The position numbers and the translations under genes were made by a program. A stretch of 64,000 nt of DNA from an uncultured Coriobacteriaceae bacterium (GTDB lineage Bacteria; Actinomycetota; Coriobacteriia; Coriobacteriales; UMGS124), in assembly GCA_900539345.1 (NCBI GenBank), contig UQBS01000004.1, positions 24,425 through 88,424 on the forward strand, read 5' to 3'. Every line of letters begins with the position of its first letter. Position 1 is the first letter of the stretch. A model generated the notes under the pieces. It was given only the letters and a program-made list of their open reading frames with translations, ran no database searches and was not told where the DNA came from. Below are positions 53,287-61,398 of this stretch, piece after piece.

Positions 53287-54189
53287 ATGGCTGACTACAT
53301 CGAGGGCCGCCGCGCGGTCGAAGAGGCGCTCAAGGCCGGCGTCCCCATCCGCAAGGTATTTGTCCAGGCACCGGCCAAGCAGGCCGAAGAGGAGGCCCAG
53401 GACTCGCGTACGGGTGGCAAGCAGGCAAAGCGCGGCCAGCAGCAGGCCAGGCGCGGCCGTGAGAAGCAGGGCGCTCCCAGCGGGGCCGACGCGGCGCTTG
53501 AGCGCGTGTGCGCAAAGCTGCGCCGTGCCAACGTGCCCATCGAGGTCGTGGAGAAGGCCAAACTCGACCGCATGTCGGCCGATGGCGGCAGCCACGGCGC
53601 GCATCAGGGCATCATGTGCGAGGTCCCGCCCTACCGTTACGCCGACATCATGGACATCGCCTATGCGGGCGCCAAGAAGCGCGACTCGCTCGTGCTCGTG
53701 CTCGACCACATCACCGACGAGGGCAACCTCGGCGCCATCATCCGCACGGCCGAGGTCATGGGCGCCGACGGCGTCGTCATTCCCTCCAAGCGTGCCGCCC
53801 AGGTCACCGTGGGTGTGTACAAGACGAGCGCCGGTGCTGCCTTCCACGTGCCCATCGCCCGCGTTCCCAACCTTGTGGGCGCCCTGAAGACGCTCAAGGA
53901 CGGCGGTTTCTGGGTTGCCGGCGCTTCCGAGCATGCTCACGCCGACATTTGGCATGCGCCTCTGGAGGGTCGCATCGCTCTTGTGTGCGGCAACGAGGCC
54001 GAGGGCATCTCGCGTATCGTGGGGGAGCAGTGCGACTTCCTCGTCGCTCTTCCCCAGCGCGGCCAGGTCGAGTCGCTCAACGTCGCCCAGGCTACCACGG
54101 CTGTGTGCTACGAGTGGCTCCGCCGCGTCATGGGCCGCGAGGAACGTGAGGCCAAGGCCGCCGTCAAGCCTGCGGGGGAGAGCCGCTAA
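53287..54189 (+). CDS. rlmB: 23S rRNA 2'-O-ribose methyltransferase of the RlmB/TrmH (SPOUT) family
   Basis: 300 residues. Substrate-binding N-domain (YIEGRRAVEEALKAGVPI) with a basic Lys/Arg/Gln-rich insert (~residues 40-65), then the SpoU methyltransferase: VLDHITDEGNLGAIIRTAEVMGADGV split over motif 1, LVCGNEAEGIS (motif 2) and VESLNVAQATTAVCYE (motif 3). Expected to methylate G2251 of 23S rRNA. AGGAGG at 53277-53282 precedes the ATG. Confidence 0.92.
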   Translation: MADYIEGRRAVEEALKAGVPIRKVFVQAPAKQAEEEAQDSRTGGKQAKRGQQQARRGREKQGAPSGADAALERVCAKLRRANVPIEVVEKAKLDRMSADGGSHGAHQGIMCEVPPYRYADIMDIAYAGAKKRDSLVLVLDHITDEGNLGAIIRTAEVMGADGVVIPSKRAAQVTVGVYKTSAGAAFHVPIARVPNLVGALKTLKDGGFWVAGASEHAHADIWHAPLEGRIALVCGNEAEGISRIVGEQCDFLVALPQRGQVESLNVAQATTAVCYEWLRRVMGREEREAKAAVKPAGESR

Positions 54190-54190
54190 C

Positions 54191-54772
54191 GTGCGCAAGT
54201 CCCTCCTTCTCGTTGACGGCTACAACGTGATTCGCTCACAGGGCCCCTACAGGGGCCTTGTTGACGACGATCTGCGCGATCCGGTGCTGCATGACGTGTA
54301 CGTGCGTGCCCGCGCGGCCCTCATCGCCGACGTGGCCGCTTTCGCGCAGGGAAGCTATAGCCGCACCACGGTGGTCTTCGACGGATTCGGCAACCCCGAT
54401 CCTGAGCGTCCTGCGCGCAGAAGCGCGGGCATCGACATCGTTTTTTCGCCCTCGGGTGTCGAGGCCGATGCCGTCATCGAGCAGCTGGCGCGTACCTATC
54501 GCGTGCAAGGCTGGGAGGTCACGGTCATCACGTCTGATGCCGGGGTGCAGTCCACGGTGTTTGCCGACGGGGTCACGAGGCTCTCCTCACGCATGTTCAC
54601 CAATGAGGCGCACGACATGAACGAGCGCATCGATCAGATGCGCTATGTTCCTAACACGGGCGCGCCTGCGCGCACAACGGTCAAGGACAGGCTTCCCAGC
54701 GACGTGCGCGCCCGCCTCATGCAGATGGCAATGACCAGACAAAGCAAAGGAGCCAGCCATGGCCGAAAGTAA
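54191..54772 (+). CDS. NYN-domain (YacP/Rae1-like) ribonuclease
   Basis: 193 residues. PIN-like NYN fold: LLLVDGYNVIRSQ at the N-terminus, TVVFDGFGNPD, the VEADAVIEQLA acidic pair and VITSDAGVQ. YacP/Rae1 proteins cleave mRNA on the ribosome in Bacillus. It begins with GTG 1 nt after the rlmB stop region and ends overlapping the next gene by 14 nt. The position after rlmB is conserved in many Gram-positive bacteria. Confidence 0.88.
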   Translation: MRKSLLLVDGYNVIRSQGPYRGLVDDDLRDPVLHDVYVRARAALIADVAAFAQGSYSRTTVVFDGFGNPDPERPARRSAGIDIVFSPSGVEADAVIEQLARTYRVQGWEVTVITSDAGVQSTVFADGVTRLSSRMFTNEAHDMNERIDQMRYVPNTGAPARTTVKDRLPSDVRARLMQMAMTRQSKGASHGRK

Positions 54773-55220
54773 GGAAAGACCCGCCGATCAGCAGTGGGCG
54801 AAGGCGCAAGACGCCCACCGCACCGATTTCGACCGCGCTAAGAGCCCCATACCCATGCGTGTGGCTGCGTTTGCCCTCTGGGTGGTTGCCATCGCGCTTG
54901 AGGTCGCCTGCATCCTCGTCGTCTCAGGGGCGCTGTATGTTCCCGTGCTGTCGGATATGACCTGGCTTTGCGTGGTCGTGGGCGTTGTGGGCTGCCTTGT
55001 GCTCACGTTGTTCGGGCAGCGCATGTGGAAGAAGGCGGGTTCCATCCGCGCCGCTAAGTCGCAGGCTGCGATCGGTGTCGTGATGGCGTCGGCGGGATGT
55101 GCCCTGTGGGCCCTGTTCTTCTGTGCCTCAAAGAACCTTCCTGCGTCAAGTAAAGTAGCAGGAATCGTTGCAGCAGCCGTAGTCATTGTTGCTGGCGTAT
55201 TGGTAGGCAACGTCCTATAA
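54759..55220 (+). CDS. Hypothetical membrane protein with four transmembrane helices
   Basis: 153 residues. A hydrophilic N-terminus (~30 residues) is followed by four hydrophobic segments (FALWVVAIALEVACILVV, WLCVVVGVVGCLVLTLF, IGVVMASAGCALWALFF, VAGIVAAAVVIVAGVLVG). No catalytic motif recognised. The ATG at 54759 overlaps the yacP-like gene, with AAAGGAG just upstream. A strong terminator follows. Function unknown. Confidence 0.82.
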   Translation: MAESKERPADQQWAKAQDAHRTDFDRAKSPIPMRVAAFALWVVAIALEVACILVVSGALYVPVLSDMTWLCVVVGVVGCLVLTLFGQRMWKKAGSIRAAKSQAAIGVVMASAGCALWALFFCASKNLPASSKVAGIVAAAVVIVAGVLVGNVL

Positions 55221-55250
55221 CGGGCGTTTTACATTGATTTGAGCTCTCGC

Positions 55251-55321
55251 TGTGGCGGGTGTGCGGGGATGCGGGCTGGTCTTGTCCAGACGATCCCGGT
55301 GCACCCGCCACAGTTTGTTTA
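55251..55321 (+). terminator. Long hairpin terminator after the membrane-protein gene
   Basis: CTGTGGCGGGTG (55251-55262) pairs perfectly with CACCCGCCACAG (55303-55314), enclosing a ~40-nt partly paired arm, followed by TTTGTTT. Confidence 0.8.
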
Positions 55322-55355
55322 GTACAGATATCTTTGTGTCAAATGGCTTGCAGAC

Positions 55356-55383
55356 TTGCAATAGAGCAGCTACATCGTGTAAA
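55356..55383 (+). promoter_or_regulatory. Putative promoter of tRNA-Thr(TGT)
   Basis: TTGCAA (55356-55361), 16-bp spacer, TGTAAA (55378-55383), 25 bp before the tRNA. Confidence 0.45.
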
Positions 55384-55407
55384 GTCTCCCGCCGTGGGAA
55401 TCCACGT

Positions 55408-55482
55408 GCCGGCTTAGCTCAATGGTAGAGCACCCGCCTTGTAAGCGGAAGGTTATGAGTTCGAGTCTCCTAGCCGGCACCA
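55408..55482 (+). tRNA. tRNA-Thr (anticodon TGT)
   Basis: Acceptor GCCGGCT/AGCCGGC, anticodon loop CTTGTAA, T-arm GAGTTCGAGTCTC, encoded CCA. Confidence 0.95.
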
Positions 55483-55540
55483 CGTCTTCCTCCAACGGTT
55501 GTGAAGGACTTATGAACTTCAAGTTCTTCCAAATTCCCCG

Positions 55541-55569
55541 TTGACAGGCAGCGTGGAGGCGCGTAATAT
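55541..55569 (+). promoter_or_regulatory. Strong promoter of the tRNA-Tyr/Thr/Met-tuf unit
   Basis: TTGACA (55541-55546), 17-bp spacer, TAATAT (55564-55569): a consensus -35 and near-consensus -10, about 80 bp before tRNA-Tyr. Confidence 0.8.
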
Positions 55570-55648
55570 TCCCACTTGCTTGAACGCACCAACTCAAAGC
55601 GAGCGACGCGAACAAGCAGAGGTTCCTGAGAAAAGAAGAACAAAGAAT

Positions 55649-55733
55649 GGGCGTTTGCCCGAGTGGTTAATGGGGACGGGCTGTAAACCCGTTGGCTATG
55701 CCTACCTAGGTTCGAATCCTAGAGCGCCCACCA
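55649..55733 (+). tRNA. tRNA-Tyr (anticodon GTA)
   Basis: Class II tRNA with long variable arm. Acceptor GGGCGTT/AGCGCCC, anticodon stem ACGGG/CCCGT with loop CTGTAAA, T-arm TAGGTTCGAATCCTA, encoded CCA. Confidence 0.95.
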
Positions 55734-55734
55734 T

Positions 55735-55810
55735 GCCTGTCTAGCTCAGTTGGTAGAGCACCACATTGGTAATGTGGAGGTCACCGGTTCAAATCCGGTG
55801 GCAGGCTCCA
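55735..55810 (+). tRNA. tRNA-Thr (anticodon GGT)
   Basis: Acceptor GCCTGTC/GGCAGGC, anticodon stem CCACA/TGTGG with loop TTGGTAA, T-arm CCGGTTCAAATCCGG, encoded CCA. One base after tRNA-Tyr. Confidence 0.95.
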
Positions 55811-55841
55811 TTCTTCTTCTTCCTTTCGCAGCACCACATAC

Positions 55842-55918
55842 GGCGGTGTAGCTCAGCTGGTTAGAGCGCACGGTTCATACCCGTGTTGTCACTGGTTCGA
55901 ATCCAGTCACCGCTACCA
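55842..55918 (+). tRNA. tRNA-Met (anticodon CAT, elongator type)
   Basis: Acceptor GGCGGTG/CACCGCT with a terminal G-T pair, anticodon stem CACGG/CCGTG with loop TTCATAC, encoded CCA. The anticodon stem lacks the three G-C pairs of initiator tRNA. Confidence 0.93.
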
Positions 55919-55931
55919 TTATGATGCTTAA

Positions 55932-55952
55932 TGCGGCGCGTTTATCGCGCCG
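55932..55952 (+). terminator. Hairpin between tRNA-Met and tuf
   Basis: GCGGCGCG, TTTAT loop, CGCGCCGC, with no T tract. It may be a processing or attenuation site rather than a full terminator. Confidence 0.45.
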
Positions 55953-56015
55953 CAGGCATATATAAGGGTATTACCGGTCAGCCAGCCGGAAGAAATTTTC
56001 CTACGAGGAGGAACA

Positions 56016-57206
56016 ATGGCCAAGGAAAAGTTTGTTCGTTCCAAGCCCCACGTGAACATTGGTACCATCGGTCACGTTGACCACGGCAAGACCACGCTGA
56101 CTGCCGCCATCACCAAGGTTCTCTCTGAGACCGAGGGCTGCAAGGCCGACTTCACCGCCTTCGAGAACATCGACAAGGCTCCCGAGGAGCGCGAGCGTGG
56201 TATTACCATCTCCGTCTCCCACGTTGAGTACGAGACCTGGGAGCGTCACTACGCTCACGTTGACTGCCCCGGCCACGCCGACTACGTCAAGAACATGATT
56301 ACTGGTGCTGCCCAGATGGACGGCGCTATCCTGGTTATTGCTGCTACCGATGGCCCCATGGCTCAGACCCGCGAGCACATCCTTCTCGCCCGTCAGGTCG
56401 GCGTGCCCTACATCGTCGTCTTCCTGAACAAGTGCGACATGGTCGACGACGACGAGCTCATCGACCTCGTCGAGATGGAGACCCGCGACCTTCTCTCCGA
56501 GTACGAGTTCCCGGGCGACGATCTGCCCATCATCCGCGGCTCTGCTCTGGGCGCCCTCAACGGCGAGGAGAAGTGGGTTGAGTCCGTCCGTCAGCTCATG
56601 CACGCTGTCGACGAGTACATCCCCACGCCCGAGCGTGACGAGGCCAAGCCCTTCCTGATGGCCGTCGAGGACACCATGACCATCTCCGGCCGTGGTACCG
56701 TTGCTACCGGTCGTATCGAGCGCGGCACCCTGCATGTCTCCGATGCCCTCGAGATCGTCGGCATCAAGGACACGCAGACCACCGTCTGCACCGGCATCGA
56801 GATGTTCCGTAAGAGCCTTGACGAGGGCCAGGCTGGCGACAACGTCGGCGTTCTTCTCCGCGGCATCAAGCGTGAGGATATCGAGCGCGGCCAGGTTCTC
56901 TGCAAGCCCGGTTCGGTTCACCCCCACACCACGTTCACTGGCGAGATGTACATCCTGACCAAGGACGAGGGCGGCCGTCACACCCCGTTCTTCACGGGCT
57001 ATCGTCCCCAGTTCTACTTCCGTACCACTGACATCACCGGCCGCGTTGACCTGCCTGAGGGCATTGAGATGGTCATGCCCGGCGACCACGTGACGATCAC
57101 CGGTACCCTTATCCACCCGATCGCCATGGAGGAGGGCCTGCGCTTCGCTATTCGCGAGGGTGGCCACACCGTTGGTTCGGGCCGCGTTTCTACCATCATC
57201 GAGTAG
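56016..57206 (+). CDS. tuf: Elongation factor Tu
   Basis: 396 residues. G1 GHVDHGKTTLT, switch I with RGITI, G3 DCPGHADYVKNM, G4 NKCDMVDD, and the G5 SAL element; domains 2 and 3 complete. Delivers aminoacyl-tRNA to the ribosome. GAGGAGGA at 56003-56010 sets the ATG. The codon bias is stronger than in neighbours, as expected for a highly expressed gene. It follows four tRNAs and precedes rpmG/secE/nusG, the same order as E. coli tufB. Confidence 0.98.
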   Translation: MAKEKFVRSKPHVNIGTIGHVDHGKTTLTAAITKVLSETEGCKADFTAFENIDKAPEERERGITISVSHVEYETWERHYAHVDCPGHADYVKNMITGAAQMDGAILVIAATDGPMAQTREHILLARQVGVPYIVVFLNKCDMVDDDELIDLVEMETRDLLSEYEFPGDDLPIIRGSALGALNGEEKWVESVRQLMHAVDEYIPTPERDEAKPFLMAVEDTMTISGRGTVATGRIERGTLHVSDALEIVGIKDTQTTVCTGIEMFRKSLDEGQAGDNVGVLLRGIKREDIERGQVLCKPGSVHPHTTFTGEMYILTKDEGGRHTPFFTGYRPQFYFRTTDITGRVDLPEGIEMVMPGDHVTITGTLIHPIAMEEGLRFAIREGGHTVGSGRVSTIIE

Positions 57207-57228
57207 TCTCGCTTTTATGCCTTGCTGG

Positions 57229-57265
57229 AGCCCGGCATCGAAAGGTGTCGGGCTCTTTTCTGTTT
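57229..57265 (+). terminator. Rho-independent terminator after tuf
   Basis: AGCCCGGCA (57229-57237) with TGTCGGGCT (57246-57254), followed by CTTTTCTGTTT. Confidence 0.85.
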
Positions 57266-57353
57266 CTGTGTCCCTGCATGTCCTCGAATAATCGCTGAGA
57301 CCAGCTTTCCGTCACTGCGAATCATGGCGAAATTGTAGGCTCAAAATTGTCCG

Positions 57354-57382
57354 TTGACATACAGTGGCACAGAGAGTAAAGT
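57354..57382 (+). promoter_or_regulatory. Promoter of rpmG-trnW-secE
   Basis: TTGACA (57354-57359), 17-bp spacer, TAAAGT (57377-57382), 46 bp before the rpmG start. Confidence 0.7.
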
Positions 57383-57428
57383 TATTTATCGCGCTCCACG
57401 GATGGGGCTTGTTTTTCAGGAGGATCGA

Positions 57429-57578
57429 ATGCGTACTATGGTTACCCTCGCTTGCACCGAATGCAAGCGCCGCAACTATACTATGACCAAGAACAAGGCT
57501 ACTACTCCCGATCGCGTGGAGTTCAAGAAGTATTGCCCTTGGTGCCGTCACCACACGCTCCATCGCGAGACTCGTTAG
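57429..57578 (+). CDS. rpmG: 50S ribosomal protein L33
   Basis: 49 residues with both zinc-ribbon Cys pairs (CTEC near the N-terminus and CPWC), so the zinc-binding C+ form. Body: RRNYTMTKNK and EFKKYCPWCRHHTLHRETR. AGGAGG at 57418-57423 sets the ATG at 57429; the upstream frame is not similar to L33. tRNA-Trp follows 24 bp later. Confidence 0.95.
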   Translation: MRTMVTLACTECKRRNYTMTKNKATTPDRVEFKKYCPWCRHHTLHRETR

Positions 57579-57601
57579 GATTCGGCGAGTCGTAACGTTC
57601 T

Positions 57602-57677
57602 AGGCCAGTAGCTCCAATGGTAGAGCGGCGGTCTCCAAAACCGTTTGTTGGGGGTTCGAGTCCCTCCTGGCCTGCCA
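57602..57677 (+). tRNA. tRNA-Trp (anticodon CCA)
   Basis: Acceptor AGGCCAG/CTGGCCT, anticodon stem GCGGT/ACCGT with loop CTCCAAA, T-arm GGGGGTTCGAGTCCCTC, encoded CCA. Located between rpmG and secE as in many bacteria. Confidence 0.96.
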
Positions 57678-57687
57678 GTCTTTTAGC

Positions 57688-57720
57688 GACTCGTCCATCG
57701 TAAGGTGGGCGAGTCTTTTT
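57688..57720 (+). terminator. Terminator or attenuator between tRNA-Trp and secE
   Basis: GACTCGTCCA (57688-57697) pairs with TGGGCGAGTC (57706-57715), followed by TTTTT. secE begins 42 bp later, so partial read-through or a further promoter is needed. Confidence 0.75.
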
Positions 57721-57761
57721 ATGTCTGTAGTATTTGCTTCACGGTGATTAAGGACTACCTT

Positions 57762-58058
57762 ATGGCATCGAGCAATTCCAAGAAGGTCTCTGGCGAGGGC
57801 AAGAAGGCTGTTGCTGCCGAGGTAAAGAAGAAGGACGCCAAGAAGGCCGACTCCAAGAAGCCTGGACTCGTTGAGCGCGCTCGCACCTACTTCAAGGGCG
57901 TCAAGTCCGAGATCAAGCGCGTGACGTGGCCCACGAAGAACGAGCTCGTTAAGTACACCGGTGCCGTTCTGGGCATGCTTGTGTTTTTTGGCGTCCTTAT
58001 CGCTGTAGTAGACGCAGTCATCGTTCCTGTGCTCTACGCCTACCAGGGATTGAGGTAA
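57762..58058 (+). CDS. secE: Protein translocase subunit SecE
   Basis: 98 residues. A Lys-rich N-terminus (~45 residues), the conserved amphipathic helix ARTYFKGVKSEIKRVTWPTKNELVKYT, and a single transmembrane helix (LGMLVFFGVLIAVVDAVIV). Part of SecYEG. The Lys/Ala-rich N-terminal extension is typical of actinobacteria. nusG follows after 3 bp. Confidence 0.95.
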   Translation: MASSNSKKVSGEGKKAVAAEVKKKDAKKADSKKPGLVERARTYFKGVKSEIKRVTWPTKNELVKYTGAVLGMLVFFGVLIAVVDAVIVPVLYAYQGLR

Positions 58059-58061
58059 GTA

Positions 58062-58601
58062 ATGGCTAAGCGTTGGTATGTCGTCCACACGTACTCTGGC
58101 TACGAGAACAAGGTCAAGGCCGACCTGCAGCATCGTGTTGAGATGAACGGCCTCACCAAGTCCATCGTTGACATCGAGATTCCCACTGAGGAGGTCACCG
58201 AGGTCAAGGAGGGCGGCCAGCGTAGCGTCAAGGAGTCCAAGGTTCTCCCCAGCTATGTTCTCGTGCGCATGGAGATGAATGACCACACCTGGTCCATTGT
58301 GCGCAACACCCCCGGTGTCACCGGTTTCGTGGGTGCAGACAACAACAAGCCTGTGCCCCTCACGCGCGATGAGTTCAACTCCATCATGCACCGTGACGAG
58401 GCTGGCACGCCTGTTCGTCACACTTCTGTCGACGTCGAGGTGGGGCAGACCGTCAAGGTTAAGTCTGGCCCTCTGGCCGATTTCGACGGTATCGTGACGG
58501 AGGTCAATCCTGAGGCCGGGAAGGTGCGCGTTAGCGTTACAATCTTCGGTCGCGAGACTCCGGTCGAGCTTAGCTTCGATCAGATCGCCTCCATCAACTA
58601 G
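58062..58601 (+). CDS. nusG: Transcription termination/antitermination protein NusG
   Basis: 179 residues. NGN domain (WYVVHTYSGYENKVKADL, VLPSYVLVRMEM, NTPGVTGFVG) and C-terminal KOW domain (VKVKSGPLADFDGIVTEVNPEAGKVRV). Couples RNA polymerase to ribosome or Rho. Start ATG 3 bp after secE. Confidence 0.97.
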   Translation: MAKRWYVVHTYSGYENKVKADLQHRVEMNGLTKSIVDIEIPTEEVTEVKEGGQRSVKESKVLPSYVLVRMEMNDHTWSIVRNTPGVTGFVGADNNKPVPLTRDEFNSIMHRDEAGTPVRHTSVDVEVGQTVKVKSGPLADFDGIVTEVNPEAGKVRVSVTIFGRETPVELSFDQIASIN

Positions 58602-58613
58602 GTTGATCCCAGC

Positions 58614-58645
58614 GAGCGTGTCCTCATCATTGATGGGGCATGCTC
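58614..58645 (+). promoter_or_regulatory. Hairpin in the nusG-rplK leader
   Basis: GAGCGTGTCCTCATC, ATT loop, GATGGGGCATGCTC, with a few wobbles and no T tract, 48 bp before rplK. It may be an mRNA leader structure for L11/L1 control or a processing site. Confidence 0.4.
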
Positions 58646-58693
58646 ATGAGATATGTATCATTGGTTCGAGTCATATATGAAAGAGGATCTCAT

Positions 58694-59125
58694 ATGGCCC
58701 CCAAGAAGAAGGTAACTGGTTTCATCAAGCTCCAGATTCCGGCCGGCGCCGCTAACCCTGCGCCTCCCGTCGGCCCCGCTCTGGGCTCCAAGGGCGTCAA
58801 CATCATGGCGTTCTGCAAGGAGTTCAACGCCCGCACCTCCGACAAGGCTGGCACGATCATCCCTGTCGAGATTACGGTGTTCGAGGACAAGAGCTTCGAG
58901 TTCATCACGAAGACCCCGCCGGCAGCCGTCCTGATCAAGCAGGCTTGCGGCATCAAGTCCGGTTCTGCCCGTCCCCAGGCTGACAAGGTTGCTCAGCTCA
59001 CGCAGGATCAGCTGCGTCAGATTGCTGAGACCAAGATGCCCGACCTCAACGCCAACAGCATTGAGGCTGCCATGAGCATCATCGCCGGCACCGCCCGTTC
59101 CATGGGCGTCACCGTCGCCGAGTAA
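58694..59125 (+). CDS. rplK: 50S ribosomal protein L11
   Basis: 143 residues: KKVTGFIKLQIPAGAANPAPPVGPALGSKGVNIMAF divided over the N-domain, and the rRNA-binding C-domain ending GTARSMGVTV. The ATG at 58694 is used, as it starts at the conserved MAPKKK; the preceding in-frame ATGs lie in the leader. AGAGGA precedes it. Confidence 0.97.
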   Translation: MAPKKKVTGFIKLQIPAGAANPAPPVGPALGSKGVNIMAFCKEFNARTSDKAGTIIPVEITVFEDKSFEFITKTPPAAVLIKQACGIKSGSARPQADKVAQLTQDQLRQIAETKMPDLNANSIEAAMSIIAGTARSMGVTVAE

Positions 59126-59200
59126 ACCTGAACCTACGGCATTGCGCCGTTAGTGGGAGAGCCCCAAGAGGGACCCGACACAACCACGAAAGGAAACACC

Positions 59201-59917
59201 ATGCCTAAGCACGGCAAGCGTTACAACGAGCAGGCCGCTAAGATCGACTCCACCAAGCTTTACGCGCCCGTTGAGGCCGCCAAGCTGGTCAAGGAGACCG
59301 CTAGCGCCAAGTTCGACGAGTCCATCGAGGTCCACTTCCGCCTCGGCATCGACCCCCGCAAGGCCGACCAGAACATCCGCGGTTCCATCGCTCTGCCTCA
59401 CGGCACCGGCAAGACCGTCCGCGTCGCTGTCTTCGCTGAGGGCGACAAGGCCCGCGAGGCTGAGGCCGCTGGCGCCGACGTCATCGGCTCCGACGAGCTC
59501 GTCGCTGCTATCCAGAAGGGCGAGATCAACTTCGACGCCGCCATTGCCACCCCGAACATGATGGCCAAGGTTGGCCGCATCGGTAAGATCCTTGGTCCCC
59601 GTGGCCTCATGCCGAACCCCAAGCTCGGCACCGTGACCATGGACGTCGCCAAGATGGTCTCCGAGCTCAAGGCCGGCCGCGTCGAGTACCGTGCTGACCG
59701 TTACGGCATCTGCCACATCCCCATGGGCAAGGCTTCCTTCGAGCTCGAGAAGCTCGTGGAGAACTATGGCGCGCTCATGACTGAGATCCTCCGCGTCAAG
59801 CCCTCCACCGCCAAGGGCCGTTACGTCAAGTCCGTCACCATCACCTCGACCATGGGCCCTGGCATCAAGGTCGATCCCGCTGTGGTGCGCAACTTCATGG
59901 ACGCCGCTGCCGAGTAG
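59201..59917 (+). CDS. rplA: 50S ribosomal protein L1
   Basis: 238 residues: HGKRYNEQAAKID, LRLGIDPRKADQNIRGSI-like region, GRIGKILGPRGLMPNPKLGTV and the C-terminal TSTMGPGIKVDP. The ATG at 59201 has GAAAGGA about 8 nt upstream. The 75-bp spacer from rplK contains no terminator. A terminator follows the stop. Confidence 0.97.
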   Translation: MPKHGKRYNEQAAKIDSTKLYAPVEAAKLVKETASAKFDESIEVHFRLGIDPRKADQNIRGSIALPHGTGKTVRVAVFAEGDKAREAEAAGADVIGSDELVAAIQKGEINFDAAIATPNMMAKVGRIGKILGPRGLMPNPKLGTVTMDVAKMVSELKAGRVEYRADRYGICHIPMGKASFELEKLVENYGALMTEILRVKPSTAKGRYVKSVTITSTMGPGIKVDPAVVRNFMDAAAE

Positions 59918-59945
59918 GCTTATGCTCAAACGGTGTTGCTTGGAT

Positions 59946-59982
59946 CCCTCTGCCAATTCTCATGGCAGGGGGGTCTTTTTTG
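59946..59982 (+). terminator. Rho-independent terminator after rplA
   Basis: CCCTCTGCCA (59946-59955) with TGGCAGGGGG (59963-59972), then TCTTTTTT. Confidence 0.82.
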
Positions 59983-59989
59983 TGCTTAA

Positions 59990-60200
59990 ATATACCAGCT
60001 TGCAAACGCAAGCACATCAACGTGATGCGATCCGCTGCCAAAGACGGCCGGTGTCCTTAAAGGACATAATGGGGCAACCCTCCTGCCTAGGTGGTCAAAG
60101 GTTTGTACCTTACGGCCTCCTGTGTCTTTGCGGCATGGGGGGCCGTTTTCATTTCCTTGTGAATGCGGCCTGCCACAAGCTTTCCGGCTGGTCGCGCACG
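59990..60200 (+). promoter_or_regulatory. L10 (rplJ) mRNA leader
   Basis: About 210 nt of non-coding sequence directly before rplJ. It contains paired elements (for example TTGCAAACGCAAG near 60000) and an ACGGCC/GGCCGT hairpin followed by TTTTCATTT near 60113-60155 that looks like an attenuator. The size and position fit the L10(L12)4-binding leader that autoregulates rplJL. A -10-like TATACC occurs at 59991. Confidence 0.6.
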
Positions 60201-60220
60201 AGGAAAGGAGGTGCAACGAT

Positions 60221-60712
60221 ATGCCCACTCAGAAAAAGATTGACCAGGTTGCTGCAATCACTGAGGACCTCGGCGCCAACGCCGGTTTCTTCGTCATCGA
60301 TTACCGCGGCCTGACCGTGAAGGCCTTCAGCACTCTGCGTAAGAACCTTCGCGCCAACGGCGCCAAGTGCTCTGTTTACAAGAACAATCTTGTGAACCGT
60401 GCTCTGGTTGATTCGTCCAATCCCGACATGGGCGAGCTGCTCACCGGTACCAACGCGTACGTCTTCTTCGAGAAGGATCCCGCAAGCGCCGGTAAGGTCA
60501 TCAAGGACTTCGCTAAGGAGAACAAGTCCGTCGTGATCAAGTGCGGTCTCGTCGATGGTGCTGTGTGTGACGAGGCTACTGCCAACGCTATCGCCGACCT
60601 GCCCGGTCGCGAGCAGCTGCTCGGCACGATCCTGGCCACCATGCTCAACCCCATGTCCCAGATTGCTCGCGTTATCGACCTTATCCGCGAGCAGAAGGAA
60701 CAGGCTGCCTAA
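60221..60712 (+). CDS. rplJ: 50S ribosomal protein L10
   Basis: 163 residues: KKIDQVAAITEDLGANAGFFVIDYRGL, LRKNLRANGAKCSVYKNNLVNRAL in parts, and a C-terminal helix that docks L7/L12 dimers (MSQIARVIDLIREQKEQ). AAAGGAGGTG at 60204-60213 sets the ATG at 60221. Confidence 0.97.
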   Translation: MPTQKKIDQVAAITEDLGANAGFFVIDYRGLTVKAFSTLRKNLRANGAKCSVYKNNLVNRALVDSSNPDMGELLTGTNAYVFFEKDPASAGKVIKDFAKENKSVVIKCGLVDGAVCDEATANAIADLPGREQLLGTILATMLNPMSQIARVIDLIREQKEQAA

Positions 60713-60783
60713 GAGCTGCTTGATCCGCGAGCTTTTTAAATCGCCTGTCGCATATGCGGCATAGCATTAGAAGGAGTTTTACA

Positions 60784-61155
60784 ATGGCTGTCACCAAGGA
60801 AGAGATCGTCGAGACCCTTAAGGGCATGACGGCGATTGAGCTTTCTGAGCTCGTTCACGAGCTCGAGGACGTCTTCGGCGTCTCCGCTGCCCCCGTTGCC
60901 GTTGCCGCTGTTGCTGGCGCCGGCGCTGACGCTGAGGAGGAGAAGACCGAGTTTGACGTGGTCCTCGAGTCCTTCGGCGCCAACAAGATTGCCGTCATCA
61001 AGGTTGTCCGTGAGCTCACGGGCCTGGGCCTCAAGGAGGCCAAGGAGGTCGTCGACGGTTGCCCCAAGGCTCTTCTCGAGGGCGTCAACAAGGACAAGGC
61101 CGATGAGGCCAAGGCCAAGCTCGAAGAGGCTGGTGCTACCGCTTCCGTTAAGTAG
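60784..61155 (+). CDS. rplL: 50S ribosomal protein L7/L12
   Basis: 123 residues: N-terminal dimerisation helices (IVETLKGMTAIELSELVHELE), Ala-rich hinge, and the factor-binding domain EKTEFDVVLESFGANKIAVIKVVRELTGLGLKEAK in parts. AGAAGGAG lies 9 nt before the ATG. 71 bp after rplJ; followed by a terminator. Confidence 0.97.
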   Translation: MAVTKEEIVETLKGMTAIELSELVHELEDVFGVSAAPVAVAAVAGAGADAEEEKTEFDVVLESFGANKIAVIKVVRELTGLGLKEAKEVVDGCPKALLEGVNKDKADEAKAKLEEAGATASVK

Positions 61156-61181
61156 TCTTAACCTACTTATCACAAGCGTTC

Positions 61182-61219
61182 AAGGCGGGGTCCGGGTTAC
61201 CGGGCTCCGCCTTTTTTTT
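61182..61219 (+). terminator. Rho-independent terminator after rplL
   Basis: AAGGCGGGGTCCGG (61182-61195), GTTA loop, CCGGGCTCCGCC, then eight T. Confidence 0.88.
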
Positions 61220-61319
61220 GTTTGCGATGGGGGGCTGCCCGATCATGTTCGGATGACCCTTTTGTATGCGGGCCCTATACCACATATGAGGGGTCTTGGT
61301 GTACGTGAATTCTGAGGTT

Positions 61320-61347
61320 TTGCATACAAGAAATTTTGCTTTACAAT
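61320..61347 (+). promoter_or_regulatory. Putative rpoB promoter
   Basis: TTGCAT (61320-61325), 16-bp spacer, TACAAT (61342-61347), about 50 bp before the rpoB start and downstream of the rplL terminator. Confidence 0.55.
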
Positions 61348-61398
61348 AAAGGGTTGCGCGTAACATGCCATTTCTCTACTCGAAGGAGGCATCGCCGA

